From an uncultured Collinsella sp. (GTDB taxonomy: Bacteria > Actinomycetota > Coriobacteriia > Coriobacteriales > Coriobacteriaceae): 16,670 bases of DNA. A model generated the notes under the pieces. The model saw only the letters and a list, made by a program, of their open reading frames with translations, was not told where the DNA came from and ran no database searches. The position numbers and the translations under genes are program-made. Below are positions 7,501-13,334 of the stretch, in pieces. The stretch lies in assembly GCA_900766165.1 (NCBI GenBank), contig CAAFUK010000111.1, positions 1-16,670 of the forward strand. The letters run 5' to 3'. The number at the start of each line of letters is the position of its first letter. Positions within the stretch are counted from its first letter, which is position 1.

Positions 7501-7629
7501 AAGCACGTAGGCGTCCGAGTCGAGCTCGGGTACGGTCTCGCAGCGCTCGACGGCAAAGCCGTGGCAGGTGGTGCCGGGCACTAGCAGCGCGGCGGCAGCG
7601 GCGCGCGGGTCGGTTGAGGTGGTGGGCAT
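4591..7629 (-). CDS. M16C presequence-protease-like zinc metallopeptidase
   Basis: A 1012-residue insulinase-family protease resembling PreP/Cym1/falcilysin, which degrade peptides inside a closed two-halved chamber. The inverted zinc motif HILEH gives H80, E83 and H84; the third ligand is most likely E193 in VVFNEMKG. The HSVLCGSAKFPVKEPFV segment and the stretch TFLNAMTYPDKTIYPVATTN (109-128) are strongly typical of M16C. The middle carries an acidic, Ala-rich linker (DAAEGAEGAEAAELAAK), which fits the hinge region, and the C-terminal half is the usual degenerate domain. No signal peptide or membrane segment is seen, so it is probably a cytosolic peptide scavenger. ATG 7629 is chosen because AAAGGAG precedes it by about 8 nt. 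The open frame up to 7836 runs through intergenic sequence and repeat element 3, so it is not part of the gene. Confidence 0.93.
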   Translation of the reverse strand: MPTTSTDPRAAAAALLVPGTTCHGFAVERCETVPELDSDAYVLRHTVSGARLLYLACDDENKAFAIGFKTPPADSTGVFHILEHSVLCGSAKFPVKEPFVDLIKSSMQTFLNAMTYPDKTIYPVATTNEQDLYNLMDVYLDAVFNPAIYTKPTIFEQEGWHYELDLPEDAEGDSSSASLREGAMRYNGVVFNEMKGALSDPMSVLDDAVNAALYPDTAYAHESGGDPRAIPALTYEQFLDTHARHYNPSNSYITLYGDLDVDRALAFLDERYLSQPSAASRRMDAAVAAGEDPSTLAPNPLGVQAPVTCEYKRVEMATTPENALVGLGLVLGSALDRKRTIAADILFEALLGSNEAPVKKAILAAGLGGNVVSYTAAESLQPYELIMLQNAQPGVARELRRVFQDACRDLCEHGVPRERLEAIISSNEYDLRQRDYGIADGVAIACDALSTWLYDDDAATLALKYGPVYEELRSELDGSYFEDLLRELVLENDHMALVELVPVDAAEGAEGAEAAELAAKRDAMTDAELADVVERTAALRAAQEAEDTPEAKATLPRLRVSDIGEARPEPPLVVDTTAPIPCLRHGIPTNRLAYAMQYFDLSCVAFEDLPYVTLLCRLLKQLPTREHSAEELDNLLAGKLGFLSFTTEVMTQPEVDGVRPYLLVSAGTLSEKIDALASLPREVWSSTLLLDADAGRVRDVLTQIRIGLEQGFINNGHSAALGRAMSYSSPSAVVREQLSGVDFYLFLRDLLEHFDERVDGLRTKLAELAERIFVADGCMASFTGSDEDFDAYWAAAGNLGLGAGDGTDAGRDALVVPTPRDRHEAFVIPSDICFAASACDPRRLGIDVTGAWAVAANALSYDYLWNEIRVKGGAYGCGFRAAGERQAAFYTYRDPAIDPSIERVERAGAWLSSFEPDEAAFEGFIVSCVSGMDAPVKPYALTKRRNTTYLAGLDPHAREERRAQMLAATPGELRSLGADVTRIAAVSPTCVFGGRDVIAKSNAGFNVIDLLG

Positions 7630-7681
7630 ATGCAGTCTCCTTTGACGCCCCAGCGGGGGCGAATCGAGTCGAATCCTCGAG

Positions 7682-7712
7682 AGTATACCCATATGGGGCC
7701 ACGGCTCTGCAA
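7682..7712 (-). promoter_or_regulatory. Possible promoter of the M16 peptidase gene
   Basis: On the minus strand TATACT (plus 7682-7687) is a good -10 box. TTGCAG (plus 7707-7712) is a fair -35 box at a wide 19-bp spacing. A GC-rich hairpin (CGCCCC 7646-7651 with GGGGCG 7656-7661) would lie in the leader. Confidence 0.4.
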
Positions 7713-7766
7713 CGAACTGGAGACGATGCTGGCGGATTGGGCAAAGGCCCCGCGTGCCCGCTGCAT

Positions 7767-7888
7767 GAGCATGGATAATTGGACACTCGCCAAACGAGAG
7801 TGGATATTTGGACGGAATCTGCCGCAAAAGCCCCAAAAACCGTCCGAATATCCACTCTCGATATCCGACCGTCCGAAAATCCTCGCTC
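7767..7888. repeat. Palindromic form of the 18-nt repeat (two units against two)
   Basis: Two forward units, GAGCATGGATAATTGGAC (7767-7784) and GAGAGTGGATATTTGGAC (7796-7813), face two inverted units, GTCCGAATATCCACTCTC (7842-7859) and GTCCGAAAATCCTCGCTC (7871-7888). The step is 29 bp on both sides, the same as the long step in array 2. The inner pair forms a hairpin with 20-nt arms and a single mismatch (7796-7815 with 7840-7859) around a 24-nt loop. The units have drifted from the array 1/2 consensus but keep the frame GAGNNTGGATNNTYGGAC. Confidence 0.8.
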
Positions 7889-7988
7889 GTCCATCACTCG
7901 CGTATCTCTCGTCTCTAATATGAGAGATGACAGGAAGATGAGAGAAAAATATGAGAGATAACTGAGCAGCAAAGAGACAGGCAATCAT

Positions 7989-8005
7989 GGTATTGTCTCA
8001 ATACC
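7989..8005. promoter_or_regulatory. Operator-like 17-bp palindrome
   Basis: GGTATTG, 3 nt, CAATACC: a perfect 7-bp inverted repeat ending 2 nt before the predicted -35 box of the regulator gene, a typical position for a dimeric regulator. Confidence 0.5.
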
Positions 8006-8007
8006 GA

Positions 8008-8035
8008 TTGTTCTACCAGCAAAAATATGTATAAA
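8008..8035 (+). promoter_or_regulatory. Promoter of the AlbA/Schlafen-type regulator gene
   Basis: TTGTTC (8008-8013) and TATAAA (8030-8035) are separated by 16 bp. The predicted leader of about 145 nt would contain the 23/25-nt GAGATA hairpin. Confidence 0.5.
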
Positions 8036-8148
8036 TGAAGCAAATGGTAGACATTCCATCTCTATCTATCTCTTATCTCTAAGCCGAGAGATAGAGAGAT
8101 AGATGAGAGATAATTACGAGAGATAACTGAGAGACGAGGGAAATCTAT

Positions 8149-8166
8149 CCGCGGCATTCTCCGCGG
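8149..8166 (+). promoter_or_regulatory. Small GC hairpin before the ribosome binding site
   Basis: CCGCGG (8149-8154), a 6-nt loop and CCGCGG (8161-8166) end 8 nt before GAAAGGA (8175-8181). It is close enough to influence ribosome access. Confidence 0.4.
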
Positions 8167-8188
8167 GACCGAGCGAAAGGACGTGCAG

Positions 8189-9655
8189 ATGAACGAAAAC
8201 GAGCTGACCGGTCTGCTTGAGTCTTTAAGGCGTATGGGCTCGGATGATCTTAACGTCGAAGTGAAGGAGAGCGCCACGACGCTTTCCCGCGACGTGTGGG
8301 AAACGGTGAGCGCATTCGCGAACACTGCCGGCGGAACCATCGTGCTCGGAGTGAGTGAGCGCGCAGGTTTTGTCCCGGTTGAGAACTTCGAGACCGAGAA
8401 AGTGCTCAACCAATTCGTGGCGGGCATGGGCGATGCCGGCGGTCGCGGAAAGCTGGCCAATCCGCCCAAATACACGATCGAGCGAGTGGAGCTTCAGGGC
8501 GTCATCGTTCTCGTCATTACGATTGAGGAGCTCGATCCGTCGAGCAAGCCCTGCTATGTCATAGAGCGGGGCGCCCAGGGCGGCAGCTACAAGCGCATCG
8601 ATGACAAAGATGTGCCGCTTTCATCGACCGAGGTGCTCGCATTGGCGTCATACGGTCGAGCGACTCCGAGCGATCGCGACGCGGTGGCGGGTGCGGGCGC
8701 GGACGATCTCGACGAGACGCTGGTCGACCGTACGATAGATCGGGCTTTCTCGTTGACGCCCCGGGCAATGCGCGGCGCGCCGGACAAACAAACGAAACTG
8801 GAGCGCCTAAATATCCTTGATTCCCAGGGCAATGTCACCAAGGCTGGACTCCTAGTTGTGGGCACCTACCCTCAGCAGTTCTATCCCAAGCTCTTCATTG
8901 ACGTGGCTGTCCATGCGGGAACTCAGAAGGGCATGGCGGGGTCGCTGAGATTCATGGACCGCACAATCTGTGAGGGAACGTTGGGCGAGATGATCTCGGA
9001 TGCCGTCGCAGCCGTCGCCAAGAATTTGCGGCGAACCTCGACCGTCCAAGGCGTCTCGCGTGTCGACTCGCTTGAGATTCCCGAGGAGGTTCTGCGCGAG
9101 GCAATCGCCAACGCCGTAATCCATCGAGAATACGGGGATCGGTTCTGTGGACAATCGATTGCCGTCGACGTCTTTGACGATCGTGTCGAGGTGACGAATC
9201 CTGGCGGCCTTTACGGGGGAAAGACTCGCGAGAACTTGTTTGACGGCAGCTCCCGATGCCGTAACGCGACGCTTGTGAAGCTCATGTCGATTGTTCCGCT
9301 GCCGGATGGCGCAGGTTCGCCGGCTGAGGGCAATGGCTCGGGCATCCCGATGATGATCGATGCCATGCGCGCGCATGGTCTGGCCGAGCCCCTGTTCTGC
9401 CTGGGATTCGATCGGTTCAAGGTCGTACTTTACCGTTCAAAGATCGAGCCGGTCGATCATGGCGGGGGCTTAATTGTGACGGCACTCAAACACTACGGCG
9501 AGCTGGGGACGCGCGAGCTGGCAGAGCACACAGGGCTCACAATTTCCCAGGTTAGGTCGCGCGTCAACGCGCTCATTGCTCAAGGCGAGCTTGAGCCCAC
9601 GGCGCCGGCGACGAGCCGCAACCGCAAGTATCGACTGTCGGAGCGCGTGGGATAG
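8189..9655 (+). CDS. ATP-binding regulator with AlbA_2 (Schlafen-like), HATPase and winged-helix domains
   Basis: A 488-residue protein of the COG2865 type, commonly annotated as transcriptional regulator or RecG-like ATP-binding protein. Residues about 20-150 form the AlbA_2 domain: E24 and K26 in VEVKES, then SAFANTAGGTIVLGV (41-55) and the closing GGSYKRIDD. Residues 300-415 form a GHKL-like ATPase (HATPase_c_4): EAIANAVIHREY (304-315) as N-box, NPGG (337-340) and GNGSGIP (381-387). Residues 427-485 are a C-terminal winged helix (TRELAEHTGLTISQVRSRVNAL region). It is probably a DNA-binding, ATP-sensing regulator; some relatives occur in defence loci. ATG 8189 is preferred over GTG 8183 because GAAAGGA ends only 1 nt before the GTG. 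The repeat-rich upstream region suggests autoregulation, which is an inference. Confidence 0.88.
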   Translation: MNENELTGLLESLRRMGSDDLNVEVKESATTLSRDVWETVSAFANTAGGTIVLGVSERAGFVPVENFETEKVLNQFVAGMGDAGGRGKLANPPKYTIERVELQGVIVLVITIEELDPSSKPCYVIERGAQGGSYKRIDDKDVPLSSTEVLALASYGRATPSDRDAVAGAGADDLDETLVDRTIDRAFSLTPRAMRGAPDKQTKLERLNILDSQGNVTKAGLLVVGTYPQQFYPKLFIDVAVHAGTQKGMAGSLRFMDRTICEGTLGEMISDAVAAVAKNLRRTSTVQGVSRVDSLEIPEEVLREAIANAVIHREYGDRFCGQSIAVDVFDDRVEVTNPGGLYGGKTRENLFDGSSRCRNATLVKLMSIVPLPDGAGSPAEGNGSGIPMMIDAMRAHGLAEPLFCLGFDRFKVVLYRSKIEPVDHGGGLIVTALKHYGELGTRELAEHTGLTISQVRSRVNALIAQGELEPTAPATSRNRKYRLSERVG

Positions 9656-9660
9656 ATGCA

Positions 9661-9709
9661 TTAGTGGACGAGGCGACCCAATAATCGACCCTCGATTGGC
9701 GTCCATTAA
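9661..9709. terminator. Nested inverted repeats between convergent genes
   Basis: TTAGTGGACG (9661-9670) pairs with CGTCCATTAA (9700-9709), and inside them CCAATAATCGA (9678-9688) partly pairs with TCGATTGG (9692-9699). The location suggests a bidirectional terminator, but no proper T run follows. Confidence 0.35.
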
Positions 9710-9755
9710 GGTAAAGCGGTTGTTGTCCAGTCGACGGTGATGCTAAAGACTCGGC

Positions 9756-10247
9756 TTACGCCGGCATGGCCCCGAACCCGTCTATCAAGAACAGCCTAAG
9801 AACCAGCTTGATGGCATTTCCCGGTTTGACTTCGGCCGTGCCAAAGACGTGGCGCTCGGCGAGCTCGCTGCAGTATGCATAGATGTCGCGGATAAGGTCC
9901 GCGCCCGAAAGCGTAAACATGTAGCCTGCGTCCGAAAGCGCATTGGGCGCGGCGGGCAACTTGGCCATGTGGCAGAACGTTTGCAGGTCGGGCGCCATAG
10001 CGTCCTGGTAGCCAAGATGGTTGCCGTCTTCTTGTGCGGCGAGTTCCAGCTGGCGTACTCGATCCAGCGCCACTGCCAGCACAAAGCTCGGCGTAGGCGC
10101 ATTGACGTCCTGAGTGGTCGCCACAAGCCTGCCCGCTGCCTGCGTGACAAGCCAAGCGACCTCGCGCTGGCAACGCACGGCCTTGCGCGTAACCGGCTTG
10201 ATGGACGAAGAAGAAACGCTTCCCTTAGGCGGATTCGAAACAGCCAC
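9756..10247 (-). CDS. Hypothetical protein, 163 residues
   Basis: I do not recognise the family. It starts with GTG at 10247, well supported by GGGAGG 5 nt upstream, and ends with TAA. The sequence is soluble-looking and mostly helical, with no signal peptide, membrane segment or metal motif. After a Ser/Lys-rich N-terminus come two amphipathic stretches (EVAWLVTQAAGRLVATTQDV and SFVLAVALDRVRQLELAAQE) and a helical C-terminal half ending in VKPGNAIKLVLRLFLIDGFG. It converges with the AlbA-type regulator gene and diverges from the HNH endonuclease gene. Confidence 0.75.
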   Translation of the reverse strand: MAVSNPPKGSVSSSSIKPVTRKAVRCQREVAWLVTQAAGRLVATTQDVNAPTPSFVLAVALDRVRQLELAAQEDGNHLGYQDAMAPDLQTFCHMAKLPAAPNALSDAGYMFTLSGADLIRDIYAYCSELAERHVFGTAEVKPGNAIKLVLRLFLIDGFGAMPA

Positions 10248-10304
10248 AAGAACCTCCCATGAACAATCCGGCCCAACAAGCCCGGATGAAACACGTGCTA
10301 CATC

Positions 10305-10310
10305 AGTATA
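10305..10310 (-). promoter_or_regulatory. Possible -10 box of the 163-residue protein gene
   Basis: TATACT on the minus strand lies 58 nt before the GTG start. No convincing -35 box stands at 16-18 bp; TTTGTA occurs 21 bp away. Confidence 0.25.
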
Positions 10311-10462
10311 CAGGGAAGTGGGGCAGCGGGGTACAAACGCGCCAGCGGCAAACCGAGAGCATCAACGATGTGCCGATCGCGGAATGAGATCTCGTAATAA
10401 TTGACTCTCGGCCATATTATTGAGGGGCATGACTCGCGTTCGTATGGTTGTAGGTGCTGGCG

Positions 10463-11545
10463 ATGAACGACATTGACCTTGCTGTTCCGTTGATGGATGG
10501 ACCAAGCTATGACCGCGCCTGCAGTCTCGTGCCTTCCGAATACGTTGAGGCATGGGAGTGGTTTCTGGATGAGGAACAGCGCGGCGGCGTTTGGACCAGC
10601 CTTCCGCACCACACCAAGGAAGATAGCCCTCAGTATCAGTATCGTTTGAGAATTGGCTCGGACTTCTTTCCCGTAACGCGGGATTCAGGGATCTTCTGGC
10701 CGGGCCAGGATCGGGTGAAGCAAGATCCCAATAAGATCTTTGCGCTTTCGGTCCATAACTCTAAAAAGAGCTTCTACACCGATGTGCCTCCGCTCTATTT
10801 GGACGATGGTACGTGGGTCATTAAGTACTCGGTTCAAGCGCCGGGTACCGTTGGTTTTCGAGACCAGAATTACAACCGTAAAATGCTCAACTGCATGGAA
10901 TGTGGCGTTCCGGTCGGAGTCATATTTGCAACCGAGGTGGGCTATAAGGTGCTCGGCCTTGCGTTTGTTGAGCGGTTCGAGCCCGAAAACGGATGGTTTG
11001 TTCTGCACGGTCCTGTTCATAAAGGCGGACCGGACCCTCGTTTTGCACCCGACATGAGTTATCTGAAGCACATGCCCGTCGATATTGAGTTTGCCGGACA
11101 GGGTGCGACCGACGACGAAAAGGTCCGCTATGCGTTAAGGCGCGAGCGATTGGGGCAGCAATGGTTCCGCAAGCAGCTCGTTGCCGCCTATGACGGACGT
11201 TGCGCGGTGTCGGACTGCGGCGTCAGCGAAGCTCTGGAGGCTGCACATATCGAGAATTACTCGGGACCCAAATCGCAGGTTGCCAGCAATGGCATTCTAC
11301 TTCGGCGCGATCTTCATTCCCTATTTGATGCTCACCTGATTTCGTTTGAGCCTGTTTGCGGCGAATATCGGCTGTGCGGATCGTACCTGCTGGATAAGAC
11401 CGGCTACGCTTCCTTTGCGGGTGCGACGCTAAGGCAGCCGAATGAGCGTCAGTGGCGACCCAATACGGTGTTTCTTGAGGCCCATCGCATTGAGTTCGAT
11501 CGCTCGGAAAAGAAGCGTGAAAAGGCGGGGCTTCTGCCGTATTAG
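10463..11545 (+). CDS. HNH endonuclease (HNH_2 type, COG3440-like)
   Basis: A 360-residue putative restriction-type nuclease. The C-terminal half is a clear HNH domain: FRKQLVAAYDGRCAVSDCG with C247 and C252, EAAHI with catalytic H262, N276 in SNGILLRRDLHSLFD, and H285. From memory this order (Cys pair, AAHI, NGLLL, DLHxLFD) defines the HNH_2 group, often fused to an N-terminal base-recognising PUA/SRA-like domain. Residues 85-185 (IKYSVQAPGTVGFRDQNYNRKML, VPVGVIFAT, VLGLAFVERF) could be such a DNA-reading domain, but that is inferred. If so, it would cut modified DNA. The ATG at 10463 is chosen over GTG 10454; the TAGG at 10451 is a weak ribosome site. No methylase gene is nearby, which fits a modification-dependent or solitary nuclease. 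Confidence 0.88.
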   Translation: MNDIDLAVPLMDGPSYDRACSLVPSEYVEAWEWFLDEEQRGGVWTSLPHHTKEDSPQYQYRLRIGSDFFPVTRDSGIFWPGQDRVKQDPNKIFALSVHNSKKSFYTDVPPLYLDDGTWVIKYSVQAPGTVGFRDQNYNRKMLNCMECGVPVGVIFATEVGYKVLGLAFVERFEPENGWFVLHGPVHKGGPDPRFAPDMSYLKHMPVDIEFAGQGATDDEKVRYALRRERLGQQWFRKQLVAAYDGRCAVSDCGVSEALEAAHIENYSGPKSQVASNGILLRRDLHSLFDAHLISFEPVCGEYRLCGSYLLDKTGYASFAGATLRQPNERQWRPNTVFLEAHRIEFDRSEKKREKAGLLPY

Positions 11546-11667
11546 CGTATTTGGCTTTGGCATTCTTTGACGATCGTGTTGTTTGATCGGATCGCGTGGC
11601 GATGCAATCTCGCGCCCGCCCACCGGTGCATGCTCTTCCTGTTTTGTATAGCGAGAGGGGAGCGTGT

Positions 11668-11952
11668 ATGAGCTGGCGAGGCGATATTGCGATGGGGAAG
11701 TACGGAAAACTGCCGTGTGCCTTTATAGACAACAATATGTTTCCGAGCGTAGAGGTTGATTGCGGGTCGTTTGTCGTCACCTGCCCTTGCTGCGGCTCGC
11801 AAATACCGTGTCTCGACATTCGGTTCATCGATGCGCGCGACAGACTCAGCGACGAAGTGAGAAAACGGACAGGCGTTCATATGCCGGTGTATCCGGAGAA
11901 ATGCCCTGTTTGTGGCCTCGATATCGTGTATGACGCCGGCGACGAGGGATAG
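11668..11952 (+). CDS. Small zinc-ribbon protein, 94 residues
   Basis: A small cytosolic protein with two CxxC knuckles: C39-P-C-C42-G and C79-P-V-C82-G, an arrangement typical of zinc ribbons that bind nucleic acid or protein. Further cysteines are at 17, 32, 41 and 48. ATG 11668 follows AGAGGGGAG; the longer frame from 11596 has no ribosome site. It lies 122 bp after the HNH gene on the same strand, so co-transcription is possible. It converges with the DUF5710 gene. No specific family recognised. Confidence 0.75.
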   Translation: MSWRGDIAMGKYGKLPCAFIDNNMFPSVEVDCGSFVVTCPCCGSQIPCLDIRFIDARDRLSDEVRKRTGVHMPVYPEKCPVCGLDIVYDAGDEG

Positions 11953-11958
11953 GTGATG

Positions 11959-11987
11959 CGGAGGAGCTGGCTGTGAAGGCTTCTCCG
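11959..11987. terminator. Hairpin between convergent genes
   Basis: CGGAGGAGC (11959-11967) pairs with GCTTCTCCG (11979-11987), nine pairs with one G-T, around an 11-nt loop, in the 38-bp gap between the zinc-ribbon and DUF5710 genes. T runs are weak, so termination is only possible. Confidence 0.4.
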
Positions 11988-11990
11988 TCT

Positions 11991-12677
11991 CTACAAATAA
12001 ATCCCCTCACCGAGTTGCCTGTGGAACTTGGCGTGATGGTCGCGTGCCCAGGTAAAGAGCGCCTGGTCAAAGTCGGTACGCGCGGCCGGGACGCCAAAGA
12101 CGCCGGCAACTTCGACGCGCACAAACTCCAGTGCCGGCAGCTTGTTGATGGCAGTGAGGGCAAATGGGGACGAGGGCTCCTCGAACAGATAGCGGCTGCC
12201 TTGCAGCGCGTCGCAACTGGTGCACGTGTTGCCGAGCGACGGGGCTTTGGAGGCTCGCGCGCCTACGGGCTTGTAGCCGCAGCGCTTATGAAGGTAGTCG
12301 CGGATCTCGCCTGGCACGCAGCCAAGAGCGGGCACGATGGCGAGTGCGTTGGCGTTGGCCGTGTCGATGGCAATGTGCCCGGCTTCGTTGGGCGCGTGCG
12401 CGATGACGATGCTCTCGTCGTTATCGGCTCGATAGGGAATGCCGAAGGCCGCGACCGAGGTCTCTTTGTGACACTTCCAGCACTCGCGCTTGCCCAGTAC
12501 TAGATATATATACGGCGCTGAGGGGTCGGATCGGTCAACACCGGGCAGCCACTCGGCAAAGGGCTCGGGGTTGACGCCGCTGGGTACATACCAGATCTTC
12601 TTGGTCCGGTCCCATTTGGCGCCCAGCGCCTTGGCTTCTTCTTTGTGCGAAAAGGGGACATCGAGCTCGGTGCGCAT
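11991..12677 (-). CDS. DUF5710 domain protein with two CxxC pairs
   Basis: A 228-residue cytosolic protein. Residues 1-45 (MRTELDVPFSHKEEAKALGA, WDRTKKIWYVP and PEPFAEWL) match the DUF5710 pattern, a small domain I recall in DNA-handling and plasmid-type proteins; its function is unknown. Two later pairs, C66-W-K-C69 and C152-T-S-C155, could form a split zinc ribbon. The middle (IPYRADNDESIVIAHAP) is unassigned. ATG 12677 is supported by AAGGAG 6 nt upstream. The frame remains open to 13109, but that extension is Pro/Thr/Ala-rich and crosses the tRNA gene and its terminator, so it is not coding. Confidence 0.85.
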   Translation of the reverse strand: MRTELDVPFSHKEEAKALGAKWDRTKKIWYVPSGVNPEPFAEWLPGVDRSDPSAPYIYLVLGKRECWKCHKETSVAAFGIPYRADNDESIVIAHAPNEAGHIAIDTANANALAIVPALGCVPGEIRDYLHKRCGYKPVGARASKAPSLGNTCTSCDALQGSRYLFEEPSSPFALTAINKLPALEFVRVEVAGVFGVPAARTDFDQALFTWARDHHAKFHRQLGEGIYL

Positions 12678-12926
12678 GGCGGCTCCTTGGTGCTGCAGGT
12701 GCAAGTGGCTCAAGGATACCGCAGGGCACAGACATCGCGGCGTTTTGCTGAGAAGTTGCGGCTCGGATGGGTTCGAGACGCGTTGGTCTCGGCCTCGGTG
12801 GCTATTGGGGCGGTTTTGATTGACTGCGGAGTCAGCCGGGATAGGCACCTGGGTCGCTGACGCGGTTTTGTGTATGGGCAGGGTGGTTGTTTGGGCGGTT
12901 GGAGCTGCCAGCGGATTTGGCGGCAT

Positions 12927-12962
12927 AAAACAAAACAGCCCAGAGACATAGCCTCTGAGCTG
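12927..12962 (-). terminator. Rho-independent terminator of tRNA-Val
   Basis: On the minus strand CAGCTCAGAG and CTCTGGGCTG form a 10-bp stem with one G-U pair and a 7-nt loop, followed directly by TTTTGTTTT. It lies 8 nt after the tRNA CCA end. Confidence 0.85.
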
Positions 12963-12970
12963 CGAACATT

Positions 12971-13045
12971 TGGTGGGCGTTAGAAGATTTGAACTTCTGA
13001 CCTCTTCCGTGTCAGGGAAGCGCTCTCCCCCTGAGCTAAACGCCC
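12971..13045 (-). tRNA. tRNA-Val (anticodon GAC)
   Basis: A full 75-nt cloverleaf on the minus strand: acceptor GGGCGTT/AACGCCC, D stem GCTC/GAGC, anticodon stem CTTCC/GGAAG with loop CTGACAC (anticodon GAC), variable loop AGGTC, T arm AGAAG-TTCAAAT-CTTCT, and an encoded 3' CCA (plus 12971-12973). It reads valine codons GUC and GUU. It is transcribed alone, with promoter and terminator close by. Confidence 0.97.
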
Positions 13046-13074
13046 GATCAAGGGTGCGCAAGTGCGCAAGGGAT

Positions 13075-13103
13075 AATATAACGGAGCCTAAACTCGGTGG
13101 CAA
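13075..13103 (-). promoter_or_regulatory. tRNA-Val promoter
   Basis: On the minus strand TTGCCA (plus 13098-13103) and TATATT (plus 13075-13080) are spaced by exactly 17 bp; each matches consensus at five of six positions. A GC-rich stretch with two GTGCGCAA copies (13054-13069) follows, between the -10 box and the mature tRNA. Confidence 0.75.
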
Positions 13104-13334
13104 GAACATTTTTAAAAATCGCTTACATTGTGGAATTCGGGGGCTTTGTCATATCCATTTCAAAAGAGTCTGCTGCCGCGATTTGGCTGTCGACTAATGC
13201 AAGGCCATTGCGGTATCGAGCTATGGAAAGACACCTGCGGAATTGTCCTACCGATAAGCGGACAAGCCTCCAGCTGGTGCCTTCGCCGTGGTAAGGTAAG
13301 CCGAATTGTTTCCAGGCTGTTTCGGGGGAGTGGA

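Larger units (their letters stand above)
7903..8138. repeat. GAGAGATA repeat field with long hairpin
   Basis: The octamer GAGAGATA occurs exactly at 7953, 8086, 8094, 8105 and 8118 on the plus strand and once inverted at 7903-7910, with near-matches at 7922 and 7940. The 14-mer GAGAGATAACTGAG occurs twice (7953-7966 and 8118-8131). Arms 8058-8080 and 8087-8111 pair along their whole length apart from two bulged G, with the 6-nt loop AAGCCG at 8081-8086. The field surrounds the predicted promoter of the regulator gene. It could be a multi-copy operator, an RNA structure in the leader, or an expanded simple repeat. Confidence 0.8.
7630..8188. other. 559-bp divergent intergenic region
   Basis: No credible protein gene here. 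From left to right it contains the peptidase leader and promoter, the palindromic 18-nt repeat element (7767-7888), a GAGAGATA-rich field (7903-8138), a 17-bp operator-like palindrome (7989-8005), a forward promoter (8008-8035) and a small GC-rich hairpin next to the ribosome site of the regulator gene. Confidence 0.7.

Noticed and set aside
4762..7584. Long plus-strand frames (4762-6168, 6463-7584) opposite the peptidase gene
   Set aside because: They are GC-rich antisense shadows without ribosome sites or recognisable domains.
7630..7836. N-terminal extension of the M16 peptidase
   Set aside because: The extension runs through leader and repeat DNA, while ATG 7629 has an excellent ribosome site and fits the family start.
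12971..13045. tRNA-Val as an integration site
   Set aside because: I found no second copy of the tRNA 3' end and no integrase gene in the window.
12678..13109. N-terminal extension of the DUF5710 protein
   Set aside because: It would cross tRNA-Val and its terminator, and is low-complexity; ATG 12677 has AAGGAG.
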